A DNA stretch of 64,000 nt from Alkalihalobacillus sp. BA299 (GCF_017745675.1 NZ_JAFLJM010000002.1:310001-374000); one strand, 5' to 3'. Shown: positions 9,876 to 17,780, counted from the stretch's first letter. Program-made: numbers and translations. The notes: a model not told the origin generated them from the sequence alone.

Positions 9876-10549
9876 GAAAATTCCACCTTTCAGTAAATCC
9901 TGATTTAAAATCTCTTTTCTCTCCTTTAATGGATACTAATTTTATAGCTTTTTAGTTGGTTAGTACTTAATTTGAGTCCAGTGCATATCAAAATAACTAC
10001 TAACCCACTAAATTACATCCACTTTTGATAGTCACCTCGTAATATCTATTCAATCGACTAACTAAATACGAAATAGATATTCACTTCACAACCACACAAA
10101 ACCGAGTTTCTTCCTATTATATATACCATTCAATCAATCTATAAATCTCACTAAAAACACCTCAAACCCTTATCCTGCAAGACTTCTAGCGTTCAATCTA
10201 ACAACGATACTCAGTTCCTAGAAAAAAACCAATCCGTTTTCAGAATATTCTTACTTAAAAAGCTCGTCAAATCAACGTTTTTATAATCCATATATTTACA
10301 AAAGGGCTTTTTTTATCTATTTTATCTACTCATAGTAACCCCAAGACCAGTATGCGCAATAGATAAAATCCATATATTATATAAAAAAGTGATTTTTTAC
10401 GAAAAATTACTCAACATATAGTGGTTGTCTATTGACCATTCTGACTTCCACATTATCATTCAATCGAATTAGTAGTTAGCGGTAAGTTATTATTAACTAG
10501 GTTAGGACCTTCCTACCCAACTTTCCCCTAACCAACTAACCCCCACCAA
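9876..10549 (-). other. Long non-coding leader upstream of dehydratase copy 1
   Basis: No convincing gene lies in these 674 bases. I see a plausible SigA promoter (10242-10270) that would leave a leader of about 360 bases. Upstream of it is a ten-base inverted repeat (TTTATCTATT and its complement, about 10316-10367). The word TTCAATC recurs at 10049, 10129, 10192 and 10459. The word TAGTTGGTTAG occurs near 9952, with its complement near 10530 and 11110. The leader matches no riboswitch that I recognise. Confidence 0.5.
10242..10270 (-). promoter_or_regulatory. Candidate SigA promoter for the bacillosamine-type operon
   Basis: On the minus strand TTGACG (complement of 10265-10270) and TATTCT (complement of 10242-10247) are separated by exactly 17 bases. 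Five of six and four of six bases match the SigA consensus. It would drive the unit beginning with the dehydratase at 9875. The prediction rests on the motif alone. Confidence 0.45.
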
Positions 10550-10933
10550 TCACAAAAACGGAACACCCTCATCCTTTTCAGTATCACCGTCGTCACCAGA
10601 ACTATCACTACAAAGAACTATCCCATCTATATATGTTAAATTACAATCCTCATCGCATAAATCGTAATTATAGCTTTCCAAAAATTGTGCAAAGAATACA
10701 TCTGAATGATCAACACTTTCGATAGTCAAATGTTTTACATACTCCTTTTCAAACTGGAGTATATTTATACGGCAAACCTCATCCTTTGACTTTTCTATTA
10801 CACCTACAACAACTGGAATAGCAATCGATGCGAGTATACCTATAATAATAATTACTACTAGTAACTCTATTAAAGTCATACCTTTATTATTTACTCTAAG
10901 AAACCTAAGACAATTTGAAATTGAATTAAGCAT
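10550..10933 (-). CDS. Type IV prepilin-like protein
   Basis: The N-terminus carries a classical prepilin peptidase site, NNKGMTLIELLVV, followed by a 20-residue hydrophobic helix (VIIIIGILASIAIPVVVGVI). Cleavage after the Gly would give a pseudopilin-like mature protein of about 105 residues with an acidic, Cys-containing C-terminal domain (CDEDC, then an Asp/Glu-rich tail). I chose ATG at 10933 because the upstream in-frame GTG at 10954 has no ribosome site, while 10933 overlaps the stop of a short leader ORF with a strong site. No other pilus or competence genes lie nearby, so it stands alone between galU and the second polysaccharide unit. It could be an orphan competence-type or envelope pseudopilin. 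Confidence 0.8.
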   Translation of the reverse strand: MLNSISNCLRFLRVNNKGMTLIELLVVIIIIGILASIAIPVVVGVIEKSKDEVCRINILQFEKEYVKHLTIESVDHSDVFFAQFLESYNYDLCDEDCNLTYIDGIVLCSDSSGDDGDTEKDEGVPFL

Positions 10934-10985
10934 CGTTGTCTTTATCTTTACCACTATTTTTGTAAGTTTTATTTATTTCAAACAT
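10926..10985 (-). CDS. 19-codon leader ORF translationally coupled to the prepilin gene
   Basis: ATG at 10985 is preceded by GGAGGTG at a six-base spacing, the best ribosome site in this part of the window. It opens a 19-residue lysine- and asparagine-rich peptide whose TAA overlaps the prepilin start (ATGCTTAA). The ribosome site lies inside one arm of a nine-base inverted repeat (10988-10996 with 11025-11033), so folding would hide it. Coupling plus a sequestered site suggests translational control. The peptide resembles nothing that I know. Confidence 0.5.
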   Translation of the reverse strand: MFEINKTYKNSGKDKDNDA

Positions 10986-10987
10986 AC

Positions 10988-11033
10988 TTGACACCTCCGA
11001 ACTTATCTCATTCAGCATTTCTAAAGGTGTCAA
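10988..11033 (-). promoter_or_regulatory. Stem-loop sequestering the leader/prepilin ribosome-binding site
   Basis: TTGACACCT at 10988-10996 is an exact inverted match to AGGTGTCAA at 11025-11033, with a 28-base loop. The Shine-Dalgarno core GGAGGTG (complement of 10992-10998) is mostly within the stem. Such a fold would limit initiation unless it is opened by temperature, a protein or a ligand. Confidence 0.5.
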
Positions 11034-11122
11034 ATTATTATATTGCTTCCCTTCAAATGGTAGGGTAGTAGCGACTCATTTTTCACTATCTAACTAACCA
11101 CTACCCCCTAACCAACTAAACT

Positions 11123-12007
11123 CTACTTCACTTTCTCCTTCTCCACAACTCCCTCAAGAAACTTAAGCAACTCCTGCTTTAACTCCCCATTCTGCATCGC
11201 AAACTCAATCGTCGTCTTAACAAACCCCATTTTCTCCCCAACATCATACCTTTGCCCTTCAAAATCATAAGCAAAGACACGTTGAATTTCATTTAACTTT
11301 TGAATGGCATCTGTTAACTGAATTTCTCCACCAGCTCCTGTTTCTTGCCGATCTAAAAACATGAAGATCTCAGGAGTTAATACATAACGTCCCATAATTG
11401 CTAAGTTTGAAGGAGCAGTACCTTTTTTCGGTTTTTCCACAAACTGATTAACTGTATATCTTCTTCCCAAATTATTAATAGGATCGACAATACCATAACG
11501 ATGTGTTTCTTCATCGGGTACGGTTTGGACACCGATAACAGATGAAAGTGTTTCTTCATGTTGTTCGATTAATTGCTTTAGACATGGCTTATCTGCCTGA
11601 ACAATATCATCTCCTAATAACACAGCAAATGGTTCATCACCAATAAACTTACGTGCACACCATACGGCATGCCCTAATCCTTTAGGCTCTTTTTGTCGAA
11701 TATAATGGATATCCACCATTTTAGAGGAATATTGAACTTTCTCTAATAAGTCAGTCTTTCCTTTTTGGAACAAATTTTGCTCTAACTCAAAAGCATGATC
11801 AAAATGATCCTCAATCGCACGTTTCCCTTTACCAGTAACAATAATGATATCCTCTATTCCAGAATTTACTGCCTCTTCGACAATATATTGAATGGTTGGT
11901 TTATCAACAATTGGTAACATTTCTTTCGGCATTGCTTTGGTTGCTGGGAGGAAGCGGGTTCCTAAACCAGCTGCAGGAATAATCGCTTTTCTTACTTTTT
12001 TCATCAA
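11123..12007 (-). CDS. galU: UTP-glucose-1-phosphate uridylyltransferase
   Basis: This 294-residue enzyme makes UDP-glucose from UTP and glucose-1-phosphate in the cytoplasm. The nucleotide-binding signature [19 protein letters not shown] near residue 15, [18 protein letters not shown] and [14 protein letters not shown] are textbook for the GalU/GtaB family, and the length is normal. It lies about 65 bases downstream of the second dehydratase gene and probably shares its transcript. UDP-glucose feeds wall polymers and exopolysaccharide. Confidence in the function is very high; the Bacillus name would be gtaB. Confidence 0.96.
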   Translation of the reverse strand: MMKKVRKAIIPAAGLGTRFLPATKAMPKEMLPIVDKPTIQYIVEEAVNSGIEDIIIVTGKGKRAIEDHFDHAFELEQNLFQKGKTDLLEKVQYSSKMVDIHYIRQKEPKGLGHAVWCARKFIGDEPFAVLLGDDIVQADKPCLKQLIEQHEETLSSVIGVQTVPDEETHRYGIVDPINNLGRRYTVNQFVEKPKKGTAPSNLAIMGRYVLTPEIFMFLDRQETGAGGEIQLTDAIQKLNEIQRVFAYDFEGQRYDVGEKMGFVKTTIEFAMQNGELKQELLKFLEGVVEKEKVK

Positions 12008-12071
12008 ACCACTCCTCTATTAAAGGTTGAAGATACGTAGGTTTCTTTACACCTCTAACTTTTAACTCAAC

Positions 12072-13892
12072 CTACTTCACTGCACTCAACACTTGTAACT
12101 CTCTCTTCCTAAAATTCGCAATATCAAGTAATTCTTCACGTAACTCTACTTTTTGCATATTCTCAAAATCCTCAATTAACTTTTCTGCTACATTGATGTT
12201 TACTTCAGGCGTCTTTCCTCGATAAATCTTCGGATACACCTGTTCATCATGAACTTCATCTTCACCGAGTAGCTCTTCAAACATTTTCTCTCCAGGACGC
12301 ATACCTGTGAACTTAATTGGAATTTCTGACTCTGTATAACCTGATAGTTTAATAAGGTTTTTCGCTAAATCGACGATTTTTACTGGTTCACCCATATCTA
12401 AAACAAACACTTCGCCACCTTTTGCAAGTGCTCCGGCTTGTAGTACTAAGCGTGAAGCTTCAGGGATCGTCATGAAATAACGGATCATATCTGGGTGAGT
12501 GACTGTCACTGGGCCACCATTTTGAATTTGTTCTTTAAATAGTGGGATAACACTACCGCGGCTTCCTAGTACATTACCAAAGCGAACGGCAACGTATCTC
12601 GTTTCACTAATCATATCCATATGTTGAATGATCATTTCCGCAATACGCTTCGTCGCACCCATCACACTTGTTGGGTTAACTGCCTTATCTGTTGAAATCA
12701 TCACAAATGTATTCACGTTAGCATTGCTTGCTGCTTCTGCGACATTTTTCGTTCCGATCACATTATTCTTAACCGCTTCCTCTGGGTTACGTTCCATTAA
12801 CGGTACATGCTTATGGGCTGCGGCATGGAACACAACATGCGGCTTGCGTTTGTTCATAATCGCAAGCACCTTGTTCCGATCTTGGACGTCTGCAATTTCT
12901 GTATCTAGATTTAAGTTTGGTAGATTACGTCTTAGTTCCATTTCAATCGAATAGATGCTATTTTCTCCGTGCCCTAATAGGATCAACTCTTTTGGATCAA
13001 AATTCGTAATTTGGCGACAAATCTCAGACCCGATCGAACCACCAGCACCTGTCACTAATACGGTTTGTCCTTTAATTAGCTGTTCTATGCCGGCAATGTC
13101 TAATTCGACAGGCTCACGACCGAGTAAATCCTCTACTTGTACATCTCGAAATTGACTGACCGAAATTTTTCCGACCATAATATCTTCAATCTTTGGCATG
13201 ATTTGTGTCTTTGCTTTTGTTTTAGAACATTCGTTGAAAATGTTACTTAACTCTGCTTTTTTTAAGGACGGAATTGCAATAATAATATGTTCAATCTGCT
13301 TTTCTTGAACAACTGTTTCAATTTGATCTACTCCTCCTATGACGGGTAGACCCATAATTTCTAAATGATGCTTCGTAAAGTCATCATCGATAAATGCTAC
13401 CGGATTAAGCTCTACTTCCTCATTATGCTGAAGCTGCCTGACGACCATTGTTCCTGCTGATCCTGCACCAATGATAAGTGTTCGTTTTTTATCTTTACTC
13501 GGTTTAATGTACGTATCGCGATACATCCGCCAAGAAAAACGTGAGCCTCCGATAAGTAAGATGTGCATCATCCAAGTGATCACTAACGTACGTAAGTAAA
13601 TATCCTGAATTAGAACAAATTGAATGGCTCCAGCGACAACAATCGAAAATGTGACTGCTTTTCCAATTGCAACGAGCTCATGAATACTCGCATACTCCCA
13701 TGCTTTTTTGTACAGCTTATAGTAGGAAGCAAATGCATGATGGCTAATTAATAACGTTACCGAACTGAGTATGAGTACCGTTGAAAAAGTCGTACCTGTT
13801 GGGATTAATACGAAATAACTAATAAAGATACATGATAAAACAATCGCAGAGTCGACTAGCATTAATGCTAATAACCGTTTCTGATAAGACAT
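12072..13892 (-). CDS. Membrane UDP-GlcNAc 4,6-dehydratase (EpsC/CapD type), copy 2
   Basis: This is a close paralogue of the 8052 gene with the same layout: four N-terminal transmembrane helices, a first Rossmann domain (IIGAGSAGTMVVRQL) and a catalytic SDR domain with VTGAGGSIGSEICRQI and AAAHKHVPLMERNPEEAV, ending in MGATKR with the MxxxK pair. I placed the start at 13892 (MSYQKRLL) because GGAAGGGG lies just before it and the product then matches copy 1. An in-frame ATG at 13916 would add eight residues. This copy follows the Wzz/kinase/phosphatase genes and the EAR-like RNA, the position of epsC in Bacillus subtilis. No aminotransferase follows it, so it may instead supply a keto or epimerised sugar. 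Confidence 0.92.
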   Translation of the reverse strand: MSYQKRLLALMLVDSAIVLSCIFISYFVLIPTGTTFSTVLILSSVTLLISHHAFASYYKLYKKAWEYASIHELVAIGKAVTFSIVVAGAIQFVLIQDIYLRTLVITWMMHILLIGGSRFSWRMYRDTYIKPSKDKKRTLIIGAGSAGTMVVRQLQHNEEVELNPVAFIDDDFTKHHLEIMGLPVIGGVDQIETVVQEKQIEHIIIAIPSLKKAELSNIFNECSKTKAKTQIMPKIEDIMVGKISVSQFRDVQVEDLLGREPVELDIAGIEQLIKGQTVLVTGAGGSIGSEICRQITNFDPKELILLGHGENSIYSIEMELRRNLPNLNLDTEIADVQDRNKVLAIMNKRKPHVVFHAAAHKHVPLMERNPEEAVKNNVIGTKNVAEAASNANVNTFVMISTDKAVNPTSVMGATKRIAEMIIQHMDMISETRYVAVRFGNVLGSRGSVIPLFKEQIQNGGPVTVTHPDMIRYFMTIPEASRLVLQAGALAKGGEVFVLDMGEPVKIVDLAKNLIKLSGYTESEIPIKFTGMRPGEKMFEELLGEDEVHDEQVYPKIYRGKTPEVNINVAEKLIEDFENMQKVELREELLDIANFRKRELQVLSAVK

Positions 13893-13929
13893 TTCCCTAC
13901 CCCTTCCAAATTTCATATCCTTTTCACAA

Positions 13930-13985
13930 ATAAAGCCTTAAACTATACTTCCTTTTCATTCAAAGAAACATAGCTTAAGGCTCAA
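13930..13985 (-). terminator. Intra-operon terminator-like hairpin before dehydratase copy 2
   Basis: On the minus strand AGCCTTAAGCTAT pairs imperfectly with ATAGTTTAAGGCT and is followed by TTATTTG. It lies between the EAR-like element and the dehydratase gene, where an antitermination element would be needed to pass it. The U-run is short, so it may be weak or act only as a processing hairpin. Confidence 0.45.
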
Positions 13986-14034
13986 TATATAAATGAAAAC
14001 GTTTTACTATATATTGTTTTACTTTAAAAATATT

Positions 14035-14051
14035 AGAGGCATTTAACCTCT
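14035..14051 (-). terminator. Short terminator-like hairpin just after the EAR-like RNA
   Basis: On the minus strand AGAGG, a seven-base loop and CCTCT are followed by AATATTTTTA. The stem is short, so this is a weak candidate. Its place immediately 3-prime of the structured RNA would suit an antitermination target. Confidence 0.35.
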
Positions 14052-14185
14052 CCTCACGCCATACCCTTGGCGACAAGCACCTAAGGGTTCACTACATAGA
14101 ACCCCACAGCATGACCGAGTGCCTCCATCGATAACGGCAAGGAGACATTGCCAATAGATTTATACTCTAACAGGACGCCTTGCTC
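14048..14185 (-). ncRNA. EAR-like (eps-associated RNA / epsC motif) antitermination element
   Basis: On the minus strand this segment forms a compact set of perfect helices: GGCAA/TTGCC (14136-14152), GCACT/GGTGC enclosing GGGTTC/GAACCC (around 14092-14105), and CGCCA/TGGCG (around 14056-14071). It lies between the tyrosine kinase/phosphatase genes and an epsC-type gene. This is the position of the EAR element in Bacillus subtilis, which promotes processive antitermination through the eps operon. The call rests on genomic position and the density of helices. I recall the family only in outline and could not run a covariance model. Confidence 0.7.
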
Positions 14186-14328
14186 GCCTTGTTTTCTTGT
14201 TGTTTTCTATCATCTATTGCTTTTTTTATGAGTAATTGTATCTTCTCAAGGTCTTCGTAAGGTGCATCTTGTTTAATATATCTAACGGTTTTGTTTATTG
14301 TTTTCGGGAAGTCCGAAAGCTTTTTCAT
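14167..14328 (-). CDS. Small lysine-rich protein of unknown function (53 aa)
   Basis: ATG at 14328 opens 53 codons beginning MKKLSDFPKTINKTVRYIK, with GGGTGA as ribosome site; an ATG six bases earlier (14334) is a second option. The phosphatase gene ends only 14 bases upstream, so it sits tightly inside the operon. The product is basic and predicted helical (DAPYEDLEKIQLLIKKAID), and the last residues are Lys/Gln-rich. Its 3-prime end overlaps the beginning of the EAR-like RNA. I do not recognise the family. Codon usage and tight spacing make it look like a real gene, perhaps a small regulator of the kinase/phosphatase pair or of the locus. Confidence 0.6.
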   Translation of the reverse strand: MKKLSDFPKTINKTVRYIKQDAPYEDLEKIQLLIKKAIDDRKQQENKASKASC

Positions 14329-14341
14329 AACCATCACCCAA

Positions 14342-15109
14342 TTAAAAAATCCCTAAAAATTTCTTTTTCTTCACTCGCTCCGGTGGTTCCGTTGCAACGT
14401 GAAGTCCATTGACAACCAGGTCGGCATTTTCTTGAAACTGATAAACAATTTCAATACCAAATGTGCTTTCTAGCTCGTGTAACGCCTCTCTCATTCGGAA
14501 CGGTCGGTTTACTAGATTATGAGCATCTGAAGCGATAAAATGTGTCAAATGATGTTCAATCAAATCTTCTGTAAATCTCTTAATCTTTTTACCAAAATGA
14601 CCAGTTAAACTAGATGTTGTAATTTGTGTTAATGCTCCACTTGTTACAAAGTCATATAACAGATCAGGTGAAGTCATGATTTGACTATTTCGCTCTGGAT
14701 GAACGATGATTGGTGTTAATCCAGCAAGCTGCATATCATAAAATAACTGCTTCGCATATCGCGGTACATGATTGGATGAAAATTCAACAAAGACATATTT
14801 ATTACTATTCGCTAAAGGAAGAATGTCGCCTTTATGATAATCGTTTATAAGATCTCCATAAATTCGACATTCTTGACCTGGGAGTATTTTTAAATCTAAT
14901 CCTTTATTTCCTATTTCTTCATTGAGCTGATCAACAGCTTTGATAATTTTCGCTTTTTCGTTTATATATGGACCATTGAGATGGTGAGGCGTCGCAATAA
15001 TCGTTGTGATACCTTCTTGAATCGCCTGCTCTACCATTTGGATACTTTCTGTTAAATGAGCAGCTCCATCATCTATATTCGGTAAGATATGACAATGTAT
15101 ATCAATCAT
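14342..15109 (-). CDS. ywqE: PHP-type tyrosine-protein phosphatase (YwqE/CpsB/CapC)
   Basis: The protein has 255 residues and a PHP metal-dependent fold. Metal ligands are visible in MIDIHCHILPNIDDGA at the N-terminus, ATPHH near residue 41, VHPERN near 139 and SDAHN near 194. Family members remove phosphate from the C-terminal tyrosine cluster of the partner BY-kinase, which is encoded just upstream at 15191. Together they set the phosphorylation cycle that controls polysaccharide polymerisation and export. Length is normal for the family. Confidence 0.93.
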   Translation of the reverse strand: MIDIHCHILPNIDDGAAHLTESIQMVEQAIQEGITTIIATPHHLNGPYINEKAKIIKAVDQLNEEIGNKGLDLKILPGQECRIYGDLINDYHKGDILPLANSNKYVFVEFSSNHVPRYAKQLFYDMQLAGLTPIIVHPERNSQIMTSPDLLYDFVTSGALTQITTSSLTGHFGKKIKRFTEDLIEHHLTHFIASDAHNLVNRPFRMREALHELESTFGIEIVYQFQENADLVVNGLHVATEPPERVKKKKFLGIF

Positions 15110-15190
15110 TCAACTCACCTCTTCTGTAAATCCTTTTCCATATTATCATAAAATACGACATTTAGGTACATACCTTTACAATCTTTACAA

Positions 15191-15883
15191 TTATTGTCCA
15201 TAATAATAGTAATTTTGACCCTCTTTTTGCTCTTTCCCGTTGAGTACAACCCCTAAAATTTTCGCTTTCGCTGCTATTAATAGGTCTTTCGCTTTAACTA
15301 CTTGCTCTTGATCCGTTTTCCCACTACTAACTACCAAAATCGTTCCATCAGTATAATTGGAAATGATTTGTGGATCAGTGACTGCCATTAACGGTGGCGA
15401 GTCTAGAATAACGACGTCAAATGTTGTCTTTACATTTTCTAAAAATAGTGACATCGCTCGTGAGCTTAGTAGTTCCGCTGGGTTCGGTGGTATAGGCCCA
15501 CTCGGTAACAGAAACAGGTTATTTATTTTTGTTACTTGGATCGCTTCTTCTTCCGTATGCTGTTTCGTGATTAAACTTGTTAAACCCGCAATGTTTGGGA
15601 CGCCAAACGTATAATGAGCTGTCGGCTTACGTAAGTCCGCATCGACAAGTAATACCTTATTCCCTTGCTGAGCCATCACAACCGCTAAATTGGCGGCTGT
15701 TGTTGATTTCCCTTCCCCAGGACCCGCTGATGTAACGAGGATCGTTTTTACTTTTTTATCGATGGATGCAAATTCTATATTCGTTCGAATCGTCCGATAC
15801 TGCTCTGAGACCGGAGACTTCGGATCAACTTGTGTGATTAAGCTTCGTTTATTGTTTTCTTTTAATTGTTGTTTACGTGCCAT
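15191..15883 (-). CDS. ywqD: CpsD/CapB-type tyrosine kinase (BY-kinase)
   Basis: The protein has 230 residues. It shows Walker A (TSAGPGEGKSTTAANLA near residue 52), Walker A-prime (LLVDADLRKP) and Walker B (VVILDSPP), the set that defines bacterial tyrosine kinases. The C-terminal end NYYYYG is the autophosphorylated tyrosine cluster. In Firmicutes the kinase is activated by a separate membrane protein, here the YveK/Wzz-like product of the gene immediately upstream. It acts at the inner membrane face on polysaccharide assembly enzymes such as dehydratases and UDP-sugar dehydrogenases. Confidence 0.94.
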   Translation of the reverse strand: MARKQQLKENNKRSLITQVDPKSPVSEQYRTIRTNIEFASIDKKVKTILVTSAGPGEGKSTTAANLAVVMAQQGNKVLLVDADLRKPTAHYTFGVPNIAGLTSLITKQHTEEEAIQVTKINNLFLLPSGPIPPNPAELLSSRAMSLFLENVKTTFDVVILDSPPLMAVTDPQIISNYTDGTILVVSSGKTDQEQVVKAKDLLIAAKAKILGVVLNGKEQKEGQNYYYYGQ

Positions 15884-15898
15884 AAACTAACACCTACC

Positions 15899-16612
15899 TT
15901 AAGAAACTTTCCGTCTTTTTTTCTTTGTTGTTACGGATGTATCCATTTGCGAAACCACTCCGATAACAGGTAAACCAAGTAATCTTTCTATATCTTGCTC
16001 TGTTTTTACCGTTGTATCTAAGTATTCAAACAAGAAGGCTAGTCCTACTGCCGCCATTAATCCAACCACAAAGGCAATCGCCATATTTAATGTTGGATTC
16101 GGTTTAATTGGACTAGGGTTTTCACTTATTTGTGCTTGTGACAGAATACTTACATTATCGACATTCATAATAGTAACAATTTCACGCTGAAAAACAGAAG
16201 CAATTGTATTAGCAATATTTGCTGCCAGGGCAGGATCTTCGTGTTGTACGGTAATTGCAGCAACTTGGGAATTTCTTTCACTGCCAACTGAAATTCTACT
16301 ATTTAACTCTCCGACAGATGTATTTAAATTAAGTTCCGCTATAACTAATTCTAAAATTGCAGGACTCTTAATAATAACGTTGTACGTATTAATTAACTCA
16401 ATATTTGTTCGTATATCACCAGAATTTAAACTCTGCATATCTGTTTTTGACTGATTGACTAGAATTTGTGTTGATGATTGATAAATGGGTGTTAAAAATA
16501 AGTAACTTATTAACCCACTTACTACTACAGCAATTAATGGTAGTATAATAAGTAATTTGACTCTCTTTCTTAATGTCGTAAATAGTTCTTTTAAACTAAT
16601 TGTCTCTTCCAT
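15899..16612 (-). CDS. Wzz/YveK chain-length and kinase-activator protein
   Basis: The protein has about 237 residues with two transmembrane helices (around residues 18-38 and 175-195) flanking an extracytoplasmic alpha/beta domain, as in the Wzz/CapA family. The proline-rich stretch NPSPIKPNPTLNMAIAF before the second helix is the family signature. The cytoplasmic tail carries basic residues and would touch and activate the tyrosine kinase encoded 15 bases downstream. I placed the start at 16612 (MEETISLKELF) because AGGGAGG lies five bases before it. A more upstream ATG at 16675 lacks a ribosome site. Confidence 0.9.
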   Translation of the reverse strand: MEETISLKELFTTLRKRVKLLIILPLIAVVVSGLISYLFLTPIYQSSTQILVNQSKTDMQSLNSGDIRTNIELINTYNVIIKSPAILELVIAELNLNTSVGELNSRISVGSERNSQVAAITVQHEDPALAANIANTIASVFQREIVTIMNVDNVSILSQAQISENPSPIKPNPTLNMAIAFVVGLMAAVGLAFLFEYLDTTVKTEQDIERLLGLPVIGVVSQMDTSVTTKKKRRKVS

Positions 16613-16680
16613 TTTGTCCTCCCTAACAGTAAGAAGCTTAAAAATCTGTAAAAATCTATGTGAAAAATTCAACAAGATGA

Positions 16681-16686
16681 ATTATA
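16681..16686 (-). promoter_or_regulatory. Candidate -10 element of the exopolysaccharide operon
   Basis: TATAAT on the minus strand (complement of 16681-16686), preceded by a TG one base further upstream, lies about 70 bases before the Wzz-like start. No good -35 box stands 16-18 bases upstream, which fits a promoter that needs an activator or relief of repression. Confidence 0.4.
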
Positions 16687-16725
16687 TCACATAAAGTCGT
16701 ATTTTGGAGAGGAAATTCATGATTA

Positions 16726-16756
16726 ACAAATTTTTATAGATTGATCTAAAATTTGT
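16726..16756. promoter_or_regulatory. Inverted repeat, candidate operator in the divergent promoter region
   Basis: ACAAATTTT at 16726-16734 and its exact complement AAAATTTGT at 16748-16756 are separated by 13 bases. A third copy, AAAATTTGT, lies at 16827-16835. The sites sit between the exopolysaccharide operon and the LCP genes, so one regulator could control both. The half-sites are AT-rich, so chance occurrence cannot be excluded. Confidence 0.4.
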
Positions 16757-16780
16757 TTGATATGTGCTTAAATATTCAGT

Positions 16781-16809
16781 TTGCGAAAAGAGACAATTCT
16801 TACTATAAT
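16781..16809 (+). promoter_or_regulatory. SigA-type promoter of the first LCP gene
   Basis: TTGCGA (16781-16786) and TATAAT (16804-16809) are separated by exactly 17 bases. The -10 box is perfect. Transcription would start near 16816, about 48 bases before the ATG at 16864. Confidence 0.7.
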
Positions 16810-16863
16810 TAATTTGCTAGTCTATCAAAATTTGTCAAACAAAAGTAGAAAGAGGCATACATT

Positions 16864-17772
16864 ATGAGTACAACAAAAAAAATAATTTTGATTGCTTCTA
16901 TTATAGTTGCTGTTATTGTGCTATCGATCGCCGGATATGGTTTTTACTTATATAAAACAGTAAAAGATACCGTGACAGAAATGCATCAACCAATAGAACG
17001 CGAAAAAACAACAAGAATAGTTGAAGTCGAAAAGAAGCAGCCACTCTCCTTTTTAATTACGGGAGTAGACTCTCGTGGTGAGGAAATTAAAGGGCGTTCT
17101 GATACGATTATTGTCATGACGGTTAATCCGAATAAAAAATCGGTAAAAATGCTAAGCATTCCTCGTGATACACGAACACACATCGTTGGAAAAGGTATAG
17201 ATGATAAAATTAATCATGCCTACGCCTTTGGCGGTGTTGGTATGGCGATGGATACCGTTTCAGAGCTGCTCGATATTCCGATTGATCACTATGTAAGTGT
17301 GAATATGGAAGGCTTTAAAGATATTGTAGATGCTGTTGGTGGAGTAACGGTAAATAACAGCTTTGCGTTTAAGGAAGGAAGATTTACCTTCCCTGAAGGC
17401 GAAATTACGTTGAGCGGAGAAGAAGCTTTAGCCTATTCCCGTATGAGAAAGCAAGACCCACGTGGAGACTTCGGCCGAAATGATCGTCAGCGTCAAATTA
17501 TTAATGCCGTCATTCAAGAAGGTGCCCAAATTAGTTCGATTTCAAAAATCGACGATATGCTGCAAGCGATTGGGCATAATGTGAAAACCGATATTGAATT
17601 CGATGACATGAAAGAAATCCAATCGAAATACCGCGACGCTCGCCATACGGTCGAACAACTACAAATCAGTGGAACAGGGACGACAATGAATGGAATTTAT
17701 TATTACATTGTTCCTGATGAAGAGATTGCACGAGTTACTAATGAATTAAAAGAGCATTTAGAAATTCAATAA
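16864..17772 (+). CDS. LytR-CpsA-Psr (LCP) family polymer-peptidoglycan ligase, copy 1
   Basis: The protein has 302 residues with one N-terminal transmembrane helix (about 7-29) and an extracytoplasmic LCP domain. Family motifs include FLITGVDSRG, GRSDTIIVMTVN, KMLSIPRDTR, DKINHAYAFGG and GEEALAYSRMRKQDPRGDFG. The conserved Arg and Asp residues bind the lipid pyrophosphate. LCP enzymes transfer undecaprenyl-linked anionic polymers onto peptidoglycan. The gene diverges from the exopolysaccharide operon and is followed by a strong terminator and a second LCP gene, so the two may serve different polymers. Confidence 0.94.
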   Translation: MSTTKKIILIASIIVAVIVLSIAGYGFYLYKTVKDTVTEMHQPIEREKTTRIVEVEKKQPLSFLITGVDSRGEEIKGRSDTIIVMTVNPNKKSVKMLSIPRDTRTHIVGKGIDDKINHAYAFGGVGMAMDTVSELLDIPIDHYVSVNMEGFKDIVDAVGGVTVNNSFAFKEGRFTFPEGEITLSGEEALAYSRMRKQDPRGDFGRNDRQRQIINAVIQEGAQISSISKIDDMLQAIGHNVKTDIEFDDMKEIQSKYRDARHTVEQLQISGTGTTMNGIYYYIVPDEEIARVTNELKEHLEIQ

Positions 17773-17780
17773 ATTGCTAG

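Noticed and set aside
10316-10367. Rho-independent terminator
   Set aside because: The ten-base inverted repeat has a 30-base loop and no T-run on the 3-prime side in either direction.
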